NCBI GenBank assembly: GCA_951799425.1
Contig: OX637394.1
Location: forward strand, 14,586,001 to 14,650,000
DNA length: 64,000 nucleotides
DNA from: Ilex aquifolium
Lineage: Eukaryota > Streptophyta > Magnoliopsida > Aquifoliales > Aquifoliaceae
Direction of reading: 5' to 3'
The notes under the pieces are model-generated. The model worked only from the letters and a program-made list of their open reading frames with translations. It did no database searches and was not told the DNA's origin. This document shows positions 32,930 through 43,852 of this stretch, piece after piece (position 1 is the first letter of the stretch; each line of letters opens with the position of its first letter). The translations under genes were made by a program, and so were the position numbers.

Positions 32930-33015
32930 ACAATGCTAAATTATATAGTCAATCAACACAATGCTAAATTGGAGTCTTACATAGTCAATCAAGACAATGC
33001 TAAATTATATAAAAT
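32930..33015. repeat. Minisatellite, three units of about 30-37 bp
   Basis: ACAATGCTAAATT plus a variable tail and TAGTCAATCAA recur three times (CAATGCTAAATTATATAGTC type). It is non-coding. Confidence 0.65.
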
Positions 33016-35996
33016 AAGCCTCCCAACTACGCTCACGAGCTTTCCCAGATGCCCATCGACTTCTACACCTCACGATCTGAAAAAAAAAAAAAAAAGAGTA
33101 GAAAAATGTTAAGATTGGGTGAGCTCAACAACACACAAGTACCACCAGTCTACATTAATTTGTTGGACAAGGCACATACATCAAAATCACTTCAAATCCT
33201 TGACAAAACACTTATCAAACAGTTCGTCCAAGCATCATCAAAACCCAAGAATTTCACACTGCAACAATAGTACATATCACAAATCTCTCCATTAAATTAA
33301 TACTCAATATTTCTCAACGGCTATGGTTATATCCACTAGCGATAAGCCCTATAGTGTGAATGTATTATATTTCCTATTTATGCTTGGGTCCAAAAGCCAT
33401 ATTTAACATTTGTGACATTAGGTCCCAGCTCAGAAGTAGCTTCTGACCAAAATGTAATATATCCCAAATTGCCTACCAAGTCCACTAGCCATATTAACCC
33501 ATGTGACATCCACTCGAATCAAAGCTAAATTCCATATCGTAATTACGATAGCATAACAAACCTGTCCCTTGGGGGAGATGGTTCTCTCATCACCAGAATG
33601 AGAGTCAACCAAACCACTTCAAAAACTCATTTACAAGCTTCAACGTTATAAGCTGTGCCACCAATAAAAAAAATACATGTTTCGAGAGAAATACAATATT
33701 GCACATATTTGTTTTATATGGCAAATCCGGTTTTTTATAACAAAATATTACAACATAAATAGTGCAACATTATCAAAACCAGTTCACAGATATAACAAAA
33801 AACCTTGCACCAAATTCCTTAAATAAAAGCAGTGTTAGTAATGATGCAGGTATTTACTACTCAAAAATGCTAAAAATATCACCTTTTTAGGAACACAAGG
33901 CATATGATAAAATATGCTGATGACAATGTGAGATATTGACTCATATGATACTTAAATTTAGTGCAACAAGTCACGTAGAATAACACATCCACACACACGC
34001 TGTAAAATGCCCCATAGCATATAACCAACAGGATTTTCCAGCGAAGATTTTCCATTGCAACTGGTTACAAATATTAGCCCCTTCTTCTTTAGTCTCTCAG
34101 AAATAACATAACTAAAGCAATCTGTGATTCTAGCAAATGGCATTTCTAAGGTTCCACTTGAGAGAATTTTCAGGTATTCCGTCAAAATTGGGCAGATTGA
34201 GTGACATAATTTAAAGGATACTGTACATTTGCTTGACTGAAATCCATCTAAAGAGAATGACTCTCAATATGAGGGCACCAAGAAATGACAGAAATCCTCT
34301 TTTTTTTTTATCTTGCCGGCGTAAGTATTTTGGATTCCATTTGTTTAAGTGGTCAAAGCCCATCCCATATAATAACAATGTTAAAATATGCCTCTGAACA
34401 ATCTGTTGCTGTGAGTTTTGAAAATAACCGTCATCGTAGACATTTGTTTCTTTCTTTCTTTTCTCTTTCTCTTCGCTCTTTCTCCCTCTTTTCCTATCTA
34501 GAGAAGCCCACGGCTTCTAATGTATGCTATATATGGCTAACTCAATTGTTTGTTTCAGCATCATGCCCCCAGACATCTATGGTTCCCTCAATACATCACA
34601 ACTGCGCACACACACAGACATGTATACATGCCCGCACACGTATACTAACTTTTGTTTAACTAAACCAAATAGTAATAAAGAATTACCTCAAACCTGATTT
34701 TTGTCTTTTTCTTCCTCTCTTTTTTCATTTTCTTATTTTCCTACTGAAACCCATGCTCTTTGTTTCCTCTATCTCTCTCTTTAAGATCCCCTCTCTCCCT
34801 AAGTTTACTGAAACATAAAAGAGCCAAAATCAAAGCCTCCCATATACTAACTTCCCTTTTGAATTACATTATATGAGTACGTTGTAATAAATATTATTTA
34901 TGTATTTATCGGTGTATTACAAAGAGCCACAAACTGACCCTGCTAATCAAATGCAGTGATGGTCCTGCTACATATCCATACTGGTACCTGATCTGTGGCA
35001 AGCACATGTTTTGATCTATTGCATACACTGCATCAGCACACCAAGAAGTTGCATTTCAGCAAAGAAAATTGGATACTCAAAATACTATAGAAACACAAAG
35101 ATTTCTAACAAAGCTTGCCATAAACCATAAATTTTTAGAAAAAAGGTCACATGTTTCAGCAGGACAACATGGGACCAAACTCTGCAAAAATGTTAAGAAA
35201 ATTAAGATCACTGGACATAATCACAAGCATGGTTTTGATTTAAGCAAATTTAGCTAGTATTGCACAAAAATAAGTTCAAAGAGCCAAAATAATTAGTGTG
35301 CAATTAGTTTCTGAAGAAAACATTAGTTTGCTGCAGTTAGTGTTGAAATCCTTGGCTAGGTTATTGATATGAGACTAGTGAGCTGAAAACTGCAATAGCT
35401 AATTTGCTTGGCCATGCATATGACTAGTAAGCCCTTTTTTTTGGGTCAATAATGCATTTGCTTCACCATGTACATGGTGGGAGACCAAAGAGAGGCACTT
35501 CAAGAATCCAGTGAAATGCTTTGAAATGCCAGATAATCTGGGTAATACTAGCTAGCAGTACAGAAATCAGAACAGATTGAGATTTGACATGATTTTTTTC
35601 TAATATCTACACTAGAGTGGTCATCTTCATAAAAGCAAGTTAACAATCTTGTAGTATCTCATGTTAAAGAAAAATCTCCGCCTATACACGTTAGGTTTTA
35701 TAGTTAATATCTCCATGTTTTTAAGAAAAAGGCAACTCTTCTTAGAAAAAAAAAATACACAAGATAACACAATTGTATAATTCAGATTCTCAACCAGAGT
35801 CAGATTGAGTACCCACCTGGACTTGGAAATAGAGTGATGAAGCATCATATATTATTGCATTGGATCTTTTGGCCCCACAAATTTTGCCGAACCAAAACAA
35901 TAGTAAAGAATTGATCAGCTATTAATCGTATGAGAGAAAAATGAGCAGCATTGGCAATACTAATCTAGCTTATAAATGAGGTCAGCTAAACAAAGA

Positions 35997-36058
35997 AAAC
36001 AACGATTCGTAAGCAAAAACAACGATTCGTAAGCAAAAACAACAATTTGTAAGCAAAA
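35997..36058. repeat. Three tandem 20-bp units
   Basis: AACGATTCGTAAGCAAAAAC occurs twice exactly, followed by a third copy with three changes (AACAATTTGTAAGCAAAAGG). It lies about 30 bp downstream of the NLR stop codon. Confidence 0.8.
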
Positions 36059-36085
36059 GGGAAGGAATATAAATACCTGCCTCAC

Positions 36086-36295
36086 TTAATTTGCACCATT
36101 AACTCTATCTGCAATATCACATTGGACGACAGACATGCGCTTTATCTTATACCAATCTTCTCCCTTGTTTTCAATAATCCTTGCTTTGAATCTAGCAGAC
36201 ACATTTGTTATCTTCAATTCACGACAGGTAAGCAGGTGTTCAAATCCATCTGGAATCATTCCCAACTTATTACAAGATCTGATCTCTATTTCTAT
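36086..36295 (-). pseudogene. NLR C-terminal LRR exon stranded by a transposon insertion
   Basis: The minus-strand frame reads IEIEIRSCNKLGMIPDGFEH, then LLTCRELKITNVSARFKARI and NKGEDWYKIKRM, ending at TAA (36086-36088). This is the usual last LRR and C-terminal tail of RPP13/RPP8-like coiled-coil NLRs (LEIxxCxxLKxIPxG...LKITxMxxxFxxRIxxxGEDxYKIxHVPxI). It has no start and no upstream LRR of its own. The matching upstream LRR ends at 43853, on the far side of the Harbinger element, so both pieces belong to one gene interrupted by about 7.5 kb. The segment itself is free of stops. Confidence 0.82.
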
Positions 36296-36344
36296 TGTTG
36301 TGTTTGGTACATGGTATTAAACCTTAGAAATGGAATGGTCATTG

Positions 36345-38562
36345 CACTACAAGAAAAAAAGGTTTTTACGGCGATAAAGTGATGTCATAAAAAGTCTATT
36401 TGCCGTCACAAATATTTTTCGTGGCGGCATTGTCTCACCATAATAAGTGTGGTCTCAAAAAATTTTTATGGCAGCAACGGACTGTCTCAAATAATATTTA
36501 CGGCAGGAAGACTCTGTCGTAAATAAGTTGTCACAAAAAATCCGACACTTTTACTTTTATCACGGCGGCAAAAGTGCTACCTCAAATACTATATTTGGCT
36601 GCAGTAAAAAATAGAAGATTTTTTTGTGACGGTTAATATACTATAGCAAAAAGTATGAAATTTTTTCTACGTTATTAACAATTTTAATTATTATGGACTG
36701 CCGTTAGTAACCAATGTTATATACTATGTGTATATCTATGAAGCACGGATACGGATACGGGATACGGGTACGATACGATACGCATACGGCGATACGACAA
36801 AGTCTAAAAAAGTAGGATACAGGTACGGCCAAGATACGGCTATAATAAATATATTTATTATTTTTATTATTTTCAACCAACTTAATACTTATATATTTTG
36901 GTAGTTCTTTAACATATAATAAGAAAAATTAGTAATTCTTTTTAGTTTCAAGAAAATATATATCGTATCGCTGTGGTATATTTACAAAGTGAAGTGACAA
37001 ATTAAAGGAATTAAATCTAATATTTACCTAGTATTTAGAAATAATTTTGCTAAAATTATAATGTAATAACTTTATTTTATACTCTTTTAACATGTAATTA
37101 TAGATAATACTTAAAAAACACTCATGTACCTTTGAAGTAATATGAATTTTTTGTTAATGTATTGTATGGTATGTGAATTCGAAAAGAGATGTTAAAAGTT
37201 CAACTAAAAAATTATATATGTTGCTCGACTACAAAAGTATCTATGAAGTATCTTAATATTTAATTATTATCGGATACGTAGAAGGTGTATCCGATACGTA
37301 TCCGACGAGTATCGTATCCATAAAGTATCCGATACGAGTACGTCAACCTCAACGAAGTATTCGTGCTTCATAGGTGTATATATACACTTACATCAGCTGA
37401 AGTATAACTTTTTTTTTTTTTTAGAGGGGTAAGGGGGTTTGAACTCTTGACCTCAAGAAGGTAAAGCTTTCACAAAGTAAGGAATACCATTGGACCAAAG
37501 GCTCATTAGTATCTGTACAACTACCCAATTCAATATATAGATAAACACAAAAATAAATATGACAAACATTTCTAAAAACATAACAATATTTTCATATCAA
37601 AAAAAAAAAACAATCTCATGAGTTAAACAAAATGTAAAATATGCATTTTTACAAAACATAACAATCCATGAGTACAAGAAATTAATGCAAAAAGTTGAAC
37701 ATCTTTCCCGAAGCATCTAATCTCTCATTTACATCTGAAAAAAACATAAAATTATTGTAACTATACTGAAATGATATTTATAAACATATATACAATAAAG
37801 AACTAAAAGAAGTTAGAATATACATCAAGAGAGGGTCGCGCAATATTTCTCTGAACGACTTGTCCGATTATTTAAATAATATATAAACGAGTGATATCAT
37901 ATACATTTCTTCTAATTGGTTTCACCAATACCTGATTCATTTATAATCGTATCGTGTCGGATCCACTCATTTACTAAACATGTGGCTTAAGGAAGACTCA
38001 AACCCACTAATTTTATGTCGTGTTAACGGGTTGTGTCATATTTTGACACCCCTAGTTTTGATATAAAAAATTGGCTTTGTAGAGTTCAAATTTTTTTTTC
38101 TTTGAACTAGAAATTGTCTTTTGATGTAAAACTATGTAATTTTATAAAATATTACTTGTGACATAAAAAATAGTTGTGGCCAATACAAATTTTTTTTAGA
38201 AATTTTCTTCTTTAAACTATGAAATATTTTTTTAATCTAAAACAACATTTTAATGTTTTATGAAATATTATATATGACGGGAAAAATAGCTGTCATAAAT
38301 ATAAAAAATTCTCTGGAGTTAATGAAATATTATTTGAGGTAGGAAAAATATCTGTGTCAAATACAATTTTTTTTTTTGAGTTTATGACACTATTTACTGG
38401 AAGAAAATTAGTTGCCACAAATATTAACAAAATATTAATACAAACACGTTTTTTGTGATGGCAAACATAGCCGCCACAAAAATTGTCTCGAACATGCCTT
38501 TTGTGATGGCAAACATAGTCGCCGTAAAAAATTTGTCACAAAAGACCCTTATTCTTGTAGTG
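36345..38562. mobile_element. Non-autonomous CACTA (En/Spm-like) element
   Basis: A 2,218-bp element starting CACTACAAGAAAAA and ending TTATTCTTGTAGTG. The subterminal regions are full of short repeats in both orientations built on GTGACGGC/GCCGCCACAA, the expected layout for CACTA elements. The 3-bp flanks are ttg and ttc, a target duplication with one mismatch. There is no transposase. It holds a complete hAT MITE at 36736-37373. A sequence near 38023-38056 (TTGACACCCCTAG) resembles a hAT terminus, suggesting a further remnant. Confidence 0.88.
36736..37373. mobile_element. 638-bp hAT MITE nested in the CACTA element
   Basis: Ends read CTATGAAGCACGGATACGG and, from the minus strand, CTATGAAGCACGAATACTTC. 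The exact 8-bp duplication gtgtatat flanks it (36728-36735 and 37374-37381), diagnostic of hAT-type insertion. Both ends are rich in GATACG/CGTATC repeats. The interior is AT-rich and non-coding. Confidence 0.85.
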
Positions 38563-38565
38563 TTC

Positions 38566-40097
38566 CTTAGTAATACCCATTCCTTTGTTTGGTTTGTGGG
38601 AATAAAATTTTATTCCCATTCCTAAGGAATAATTAATCCCATAAATAATGGGATTAGCCATTCTCAAATAAATCAAGGTATTAGTCATTCCTTTACCTCA
38701 GTAATCAACCTAAATTAAGTCAACGAAAACTGATCGTCCTATTCCTCTCTGTCTCTCACTCCTCTCATCTCCTCTCATCACTGCTCATCGTTCAGCTCCA
38801 TTAGAAACCCAACGACCCACCACCACGATCTAAGCAGCGAGCACCATCAAGCCCTTGCGCAGGTATCCCTCCCTCTTTCTGTGCCGCTCTTCTTCCTCTG
38901 TCTGTCTTCTGGAACACACCTTCATAGCACACAGACAACACACACACAAACAAAAATCCTCTCTCTCTCTCTCCCCCTCTTTCTCTTCTGCAAACCTTCC
39001 TCAGAACCAAAATCCCTCACAGCACACACTCCAATCTCTGCCAGCGCACAACTCACCCATGCACGCAATTTCCTAATTTTCTAAAATTTTAATAATTTTT
39101 TATTTTAGTGGAATTGGGTAGTTGAATGGTAATAGTTTGATTCGATTTGGTTAAGCAAATTTGGTTTCATTTGGTTAATTTTTCTGATTTTCTATTTTGG
39201 ATCTTTGGTTCAATGTCAATTTTTTTGCTGCACTTTAGTTTGTTTACATGGTGGATTTTAGTGCCTGAGTCATGCTTTCTATTTTTTGTTGCTTTTATTG
39301 GTTGTCATGGACGATGATGAAAAGCGACACCCAAATACACAAGGGCCTGCTTGTAATTGGGTTGTGGTGATTTGGGTCTTGCTTTGAAGGTGTTTGAAAA
39401 TTTTTTTGACAGAAGCATGGTTCGCTAGTTTGGGTATGGGGTCAATGTCAATATTTTGGGATTGATCCTAATACCCAAAAATAGTGTAATTTTAACCCAA
39501 AAATTATAATTTTTTAGGATTGATCCAAAAATAAGAGGATTGATCTTAACTTTTTTTTTTTAATTTGACCCCAAAAGGTTGTATCTTGAACTAAAAAGAA
39601 GGTAAACTTCGGTATCATACCTCCAAACTCCTCTCCTCTACCACCAATTAATTTAAAAAAATTCACTCATGGCATTGGATTTGCAGCTGCATATGTTCAG
39701 GCAGTACTGAACAAAACGTGAACCCCCCCAGCCCCAGGTGCCATGTGTGGTCATGGTCTCCCTCAAGAAATAAAAAATTCACGAGTTGAGAGGTCAATAT
39801 GGCCAGGAGGGTCCAATGTCCAACCCAGCTGGTCACTTGTCAGCTTGGATTCCACTCAGGGGCCCATTCAAAACAGGTTGTTTTGAAAGAAACAAAAACA
39901 TCAGGTGCACTTGGAATTGTTAGGGCATAATCCTTAGGGTGACAGATCAACTAGTGCAGGAAAACATTTAGGGTCTTCTTCTGTCTTGACCTATAAGGTT
40001 TTGATCCCAGAAATCTCACATTCTATGCTCAAATATGCAGTGTTACACTTTGCTGATGAACTCATTAATATCCATCGCTTACATCCCTAAACCTCAT
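38566..40097 (+). other. Harbinger 2 interior, left part
   Basis: It begins with Harbinger subterminal sequence, then a pyrimidine-rich leader (CTCTCT/TCTTCC runs, 38720-39010) like the untranslated leader of a transposase gene. From 39480 to 39640 it has T-rich sequence with GGATTGATC repeats, possibly another small insertion. No transposase exon was recognised, so the main catalytic exons appear to have been lost. Small open frames at 38801-39084 arise from low-complexity pyrimidine sequence. Confidence 0.45.
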
Positions 40098-42598
40098 TGT
40101 AAAACCCGGGTAAATTTGAACTTTTTACAAAAATGGGTAAAACGGTAAATTGTCACTACGGTACGGGTTGCAAACCTGAAATTTTCTAGATCTCAGATGA
40201 CGAAACGGACCTCACCGTTGGATTCGTCTCGCGAAATCTAGTTACCCAGGCAAATTTTGTCGGATTCCGAGATAGTCGGATTTTTCACGTTTTTCGAGGC
40301 GACAGGTGTCCAATGACCCCCAAAAACGAAATTTTTAATAAAATTTTGGAAGTTGGAAAATAATTTAAATAAAGTTCATATAAAATAATTTGAACTTAAA
40401 TCGGGACGAAATTAATCGTTTCGGGGCGAAAACGGACCCGAACAAGTGGGGAACACTTGGCGCAACGAGAGCCAAGCCTTGAAAATTATAAATAGGGACA
40501 AAATATCTGATTTTTTGGACAGAAACTCTGCTAAAACCAGTGTGTTCTCATGTTGGAGAAAAAGAGAGAAAAAAAAAAAAGAAAACTTCTTCATTCTCTT
40601 TACGATTCACGGAGTTCCGTCGGTCGGAATTCGTCGAGCCAAGAATTAAAGTCGATCTCCTCGATGAGGGCTATGCGTACGTACCAAAAAAATCGAATTT
40701 CACTGAAGATCCAAGATGAGACTTTGGGGAAATCAAGAGTTTTGGGGCTTGAGAGGTGTTCTTGAGGTTCTCCACACTTCATCTCACGCTCCAAGAGGTA
40801 GGGTTCCCTCCTACTTTGGTTTATTTCCATCCTATGGTGTCCATAGGAAATGGGTGGGCTGTTTTGAGTGTTTTAACACTTGCCTATTATAGTTGGATTA
40901 ATGGAAATGGGTAGGCTCAATTCTAGTGTGAATTGGTAGTTAGAAATTGCTAGTTTGTGATTTCTTGGAAGTTTTGATAATTGAGTATGTGGAAATCATT
41001 GAACCTGATTTTTTTTTTTTTTTGAGTTAGGTGATAATTTGGGCATTTTATGTGATCACATGATTTGGTGCCTTGAAGGTGTTTGATAAAATGCCTATGT
41101 GAAATAAAGTGTGTAAATTGTATGAGATTATGTGATAACATGCTTGAATGATGTGGTAAATGAAAATCATATGCTTATGATGTGATTTACATTTGGAAAT
41201 GTAAATGTTGATATATGCTTGAAATATATTGGTATTGTGATGAATTTTTTTGGAGATTATATGCATATGATATAATTGTCCATGATACATGTTGAAATGT
41301 ATGGTTAAATTGATCCATGACATTCATTACATATGGGACATGATATGTGGTTAAATTTGCCCATATGACACTCATTACATATGGAGCATGACGTTGGTAG
41401 TGCAATGGTTCATTACATTGCATATGTATGGTAGCATCACATTCATGGCTTTATACATGAGTGTGGGTGTGTGGGTGCATGATTTAATCAAACACCATAC
41501 TTGGTGGTTGATGGTGGGCTCGGGAAAGTTGGGTTGAAAATTCGACTGAGTCGCACGGTTGCATGCATGGAAAACTCGTGTCGGGTATAGCAAGAAAGGC
41601 TAGACTCTCCCTCGGGTGCAAAACCCGGCTACTTGGTTCACACACTCCCCTGAGGTGAAATTCCGAAAAAGTGTGATGGTGTACGGAACCGGCGGTTGTG
41701 ATACCAAAATTCATTGCCCAACAAAGACACAAGATTTTGTTTATAAAACACTCATTCAATGGGTAACATCCACAATGATTGAGTTTTATAAATACATAAC
41801 TTTTATTTCAAACAATCATTGGATGTATTTTCGTCAATTGACGGATTCATTACACATGTGCATTGCATTGTGTTGTGGGAGTCAGTAAGAACTCGGGTCG
41901 AAGTTGTGTGAGTGAGTGAGTCTCATTTCATGGCATGGCATAAGATTCCTATCATTGAATGCATATTCTTGATTGGAATGTTTTGAATGATTGATTGTTG
42001 CATGTGACATTTCATATGCATCTAGGGTAGGGAGTAACCTCTGTAGGAGATACTCTATTGAGCGTTGCTCACCCTATACGGGAAAATATTTCAGTTGCAG
42101 GATACACACCGGTGGACGGCTCTCATTTGGAGCCTTAAGGGTGAAGAGAGACTGAATTGTGGCCTTTAACCTTGGTTTTTGTAAAACTTTTGTTAAAACT
42201 ATATTTTAGGCATGTAATATATGTAAAAGAATTGTAATCGAACTTATATGGACTATTTTAATGTAACATGACATGTTATTATATGGGTATGGATAAATGG
42301 ACCCGGTGTGGTCAATATTTACTTTTAAATGGACCTGGTGTGGTCATTATTTACTCATAAATGGACCCGGTGCGGTCAATGTTGTATATTGGACCTCAGA
42401 TGGGTCGTGTGATTGTATATTGCACAGGTTGTATTTTGGGTAGAGCTTTCCGTACAAAGGAGACTCTGCCCGAATTTCGTTAAATTATAGATCCCGATAA
42501 ATGGGGCATAATGGCGTGATATCGATTTACATGATATCCACGGGTATTCCGCGGGTTGATGGGTGATCAATGGACCCCCGGATATTTGGGGTGTCAAA
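40098..42598 (+). mobile_element. 2.5-kb solo LTR of an LTR retrotransposon
   Basis: It starts TGTAAAACCCGGG and ends near GGGGTGTCA, flanked on both sides by ctcat (40093-40097 and 42599-42603). Three A residues separate the TGTCA end from the right flank, so the exact boundary is uncertain by a few bases. A TATA-like ATTATAAATAGGG is at about 40482. The late region has GGTGGACGGCTCTC and repeated TGGACC(C/T)GGTG(C/T)GGTCA motifs. No gag, pol, primer site or second LTR is present, so recombination between two LTRs is the simplest explanation. The length and style suggest a Ty3/gypsy family, but this is inference. Confidence 0.62.
40481..40493 (+). promoter_or_regulatory. TATA-box-like motif in the solo LTR
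   Basis: AATTATAAATAGG lies about 390 bp into the LTR, upstream of a purine-rich untranslated-type region. It resembles a plant TATA box (TATAAATA) and could mark the LTR promoter. Confidence 0.5.
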
Positions 42599-42603
42599 CT
42601 CAT

Positions 42604-43138
42604 TGTATAATGTCTTCCAGAGGCTTTCAATATGTGTGTTACTTGATTATAGATTTTTAAACAAAGATCCTGTCCCTGAGCTCGCAATGAATAGATTTCT
42701 TCACCCTAAGGCTAGTTGAAACAATGATCAATCCACATATGGTCACATGTTTATTAATAACATTTCATTTTCTTTTGAAAAAATGATGATTCTTAACCTT
42801 CCAGTTTTGACACAATCTTGAAGAATTATGGTAGAAGAGATTGACACATTTTGCAGGTTGATCATAGTCATTTTGTATGTTAAAATAGTTTGTGGAGCAA
42901 CTATTTGCCATGGTTCACCAACATTCTGTTTGGTTAATATTTGGAAGGATATCACATACCACTCCTTGTACATCAAGAATAGTTGTGCTCTGCTCAATGT
43001 GTTTTTTTGCTGAGATAGAACAGGCTAAGAACCTATTAATAAAGGTCCTCTCAAACAAGTTTACTGCTTGTTAATTTTTATGGTTTGCATTGTGAATGTT
43101 ATTGCACAAGTTCATGAATATTGATTCTTTTTGATCAG
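42604..43138 (+). other. Harbinger 2 interior, right part
   Basis: Non-coding, probably intron or degraded transposase sequence upstream of the last transposase exon. No conserved DDE motif was recognised. GTTAATTTTTATGG...TTTTTGATCAG before 43139 fits a splice acceptor. Confidence 0.4.
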
Positions 43139-43312
43139 ATGCCAATAGACCCAATCGAGGCGAAGGTAGATCCAGCAGGTCTCGTGGTGAAAAATGATGC
43201 ACATGATGATCGTATTACCACGGTTGAAACATTCAACGAGTGGTCAACGTTTAGATTGAATTTGGCAAATAAAATGTTTGATGAGTAGAGAGCGAGTAGA
43301 CAAAGAGTGTAA
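43139..43312 (+). pseudogene. Harbinger 2 transposase, last exon only
   Basis: After a splice acceptor (GATCAG) the frame reads MPIDPIEAKVDP, then TVETFNEWSTFRLNLANKMF, then DE, a stop and RASRQRV, ending at TAA 43310-43312. This parallels the C-terminus of the other Harbinger transposase here (MPVDPLEDHIPE ... VETSTAWTAWRTQLANEMY ... WQMGR). TAG at 43286-43288 replaces the conserved Trp. The remaining exons are missing from the element. Confidence 0.8.
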
Positions 43313-43852
43313 TTTTTTGTACTTATTATATTGGATAAGATTCCTAGTTGTCTTGATAGTTTTCTTTTTGGGTTTGCACATGTGCTCTATTGAATTCACA
43401 AAGAATTATAGTTTTTCATTTGAAATGAATGACAAATTTTGAATATTTTTTTATTTTGATTTTGATTTCTTTTTGTGAACCTATTTTTGAAGGAATTTGT
43501 TCTCTAATTTTTTAAAATTTATAGGGGTTTAATTTTTTTCAATGGATTCTCATTTTTTCTAATTATAAATTTTTTTACACAACTTTTAAAGGCAATCGTA
43601 ATCATAAAAAAAATTTGTTATTAATTATTTTTAGTCACTATGGATATTTTGGTTAAAGTTGTTTCCATTCCAATGAAAAAATTGTTTTATCCAAGCATAA
43701 GAATGGAATGAACATTCCATTCCAGCACTTAATCCTAAACAGTTGCCAAACATTGGAACGGTAATACGCATTCCATTCCATTCCCAAGTTCATTTTATTT
43801 TTAAACTCATTTCATTCCTACTTAAAAGCATTACCGCATACCAAACGCAACG
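43313..43852. other. Right subterminal region of Harbinger 2
   Basis: AT-rich 3' non-coding sequence after the transposase stop, then from about 43655 inverted-repeat-rich sequence with repeated GGAATGGAAT/ATTCCATTCC motifs, ending CATACCAAACGCAACG. The last 100 bp pair with the left end of the element. Confidence 0.65.

Larger units (their letters stand above)
32070..36085. other. Long intergenic stretch, 3' flank of the NLR relic
   Basis: About 4 kb without a supported gene. It contains a minisatellite at about 32930-33015 and another at 35997-36058, and a pyrimidine-rich stretch near 34445-34500. Open frames at 32670-32915 and 33958-34185 on the minus strand were examined and show no recognisable domain. 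Confidence 0.4.
36296..43852 (+). mobile_element. Second PIF/Harbinger element, inserted in the NLR gene and carrying nested insertions
   Basis: The left end reads GTTGTGTTTGGTACATGGTA from 36297. The right end, from the minus strand, reads GTTGCGTTTGGTATGCGGTA. Similarity continues inward across the CACTA insertion: CCTTAGTAATACCCATTCC...TTTGTTTGG at 38566 aligns with GTATTACCGTTCC...TGTTTGG at the right end. The last transposase exon is recognisable at 43139-43312. Target duplication is unclear: taa sits right of the element, tat left of it. The rest of the transposase is absent; the interior holds a CACTA element, a 2.5-kb solo LTR and non-coding sequence. The element separates two parts of one LRR domain, so it post-dates the NLR gene. 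Confidence 0.8.

Noticed and set aside
33958-34185. Minus-strand frame MTEYLKILSSGTLEMPFARI
   Set aside because: Plausible composition but no family recognised, no neighbours and no splice support.
34285-34659. 124-codon plus-strand frame
   Set aside because: It spans a pyrimidine-rich low-complexity tract that translates to Ser/Leu/Phe runs.
38801-39084. Overlapping frames on both strands
   Set aside because: They come from CTCTCT-rich leader sequence in Harbinger 2; both strands are open, a sign of low complexity.
41048-42687. Several minus-strand frames of 70-103 codons
   Set aside because: They lie inside the solo LTR, antisense to it, with no retroelement motif.
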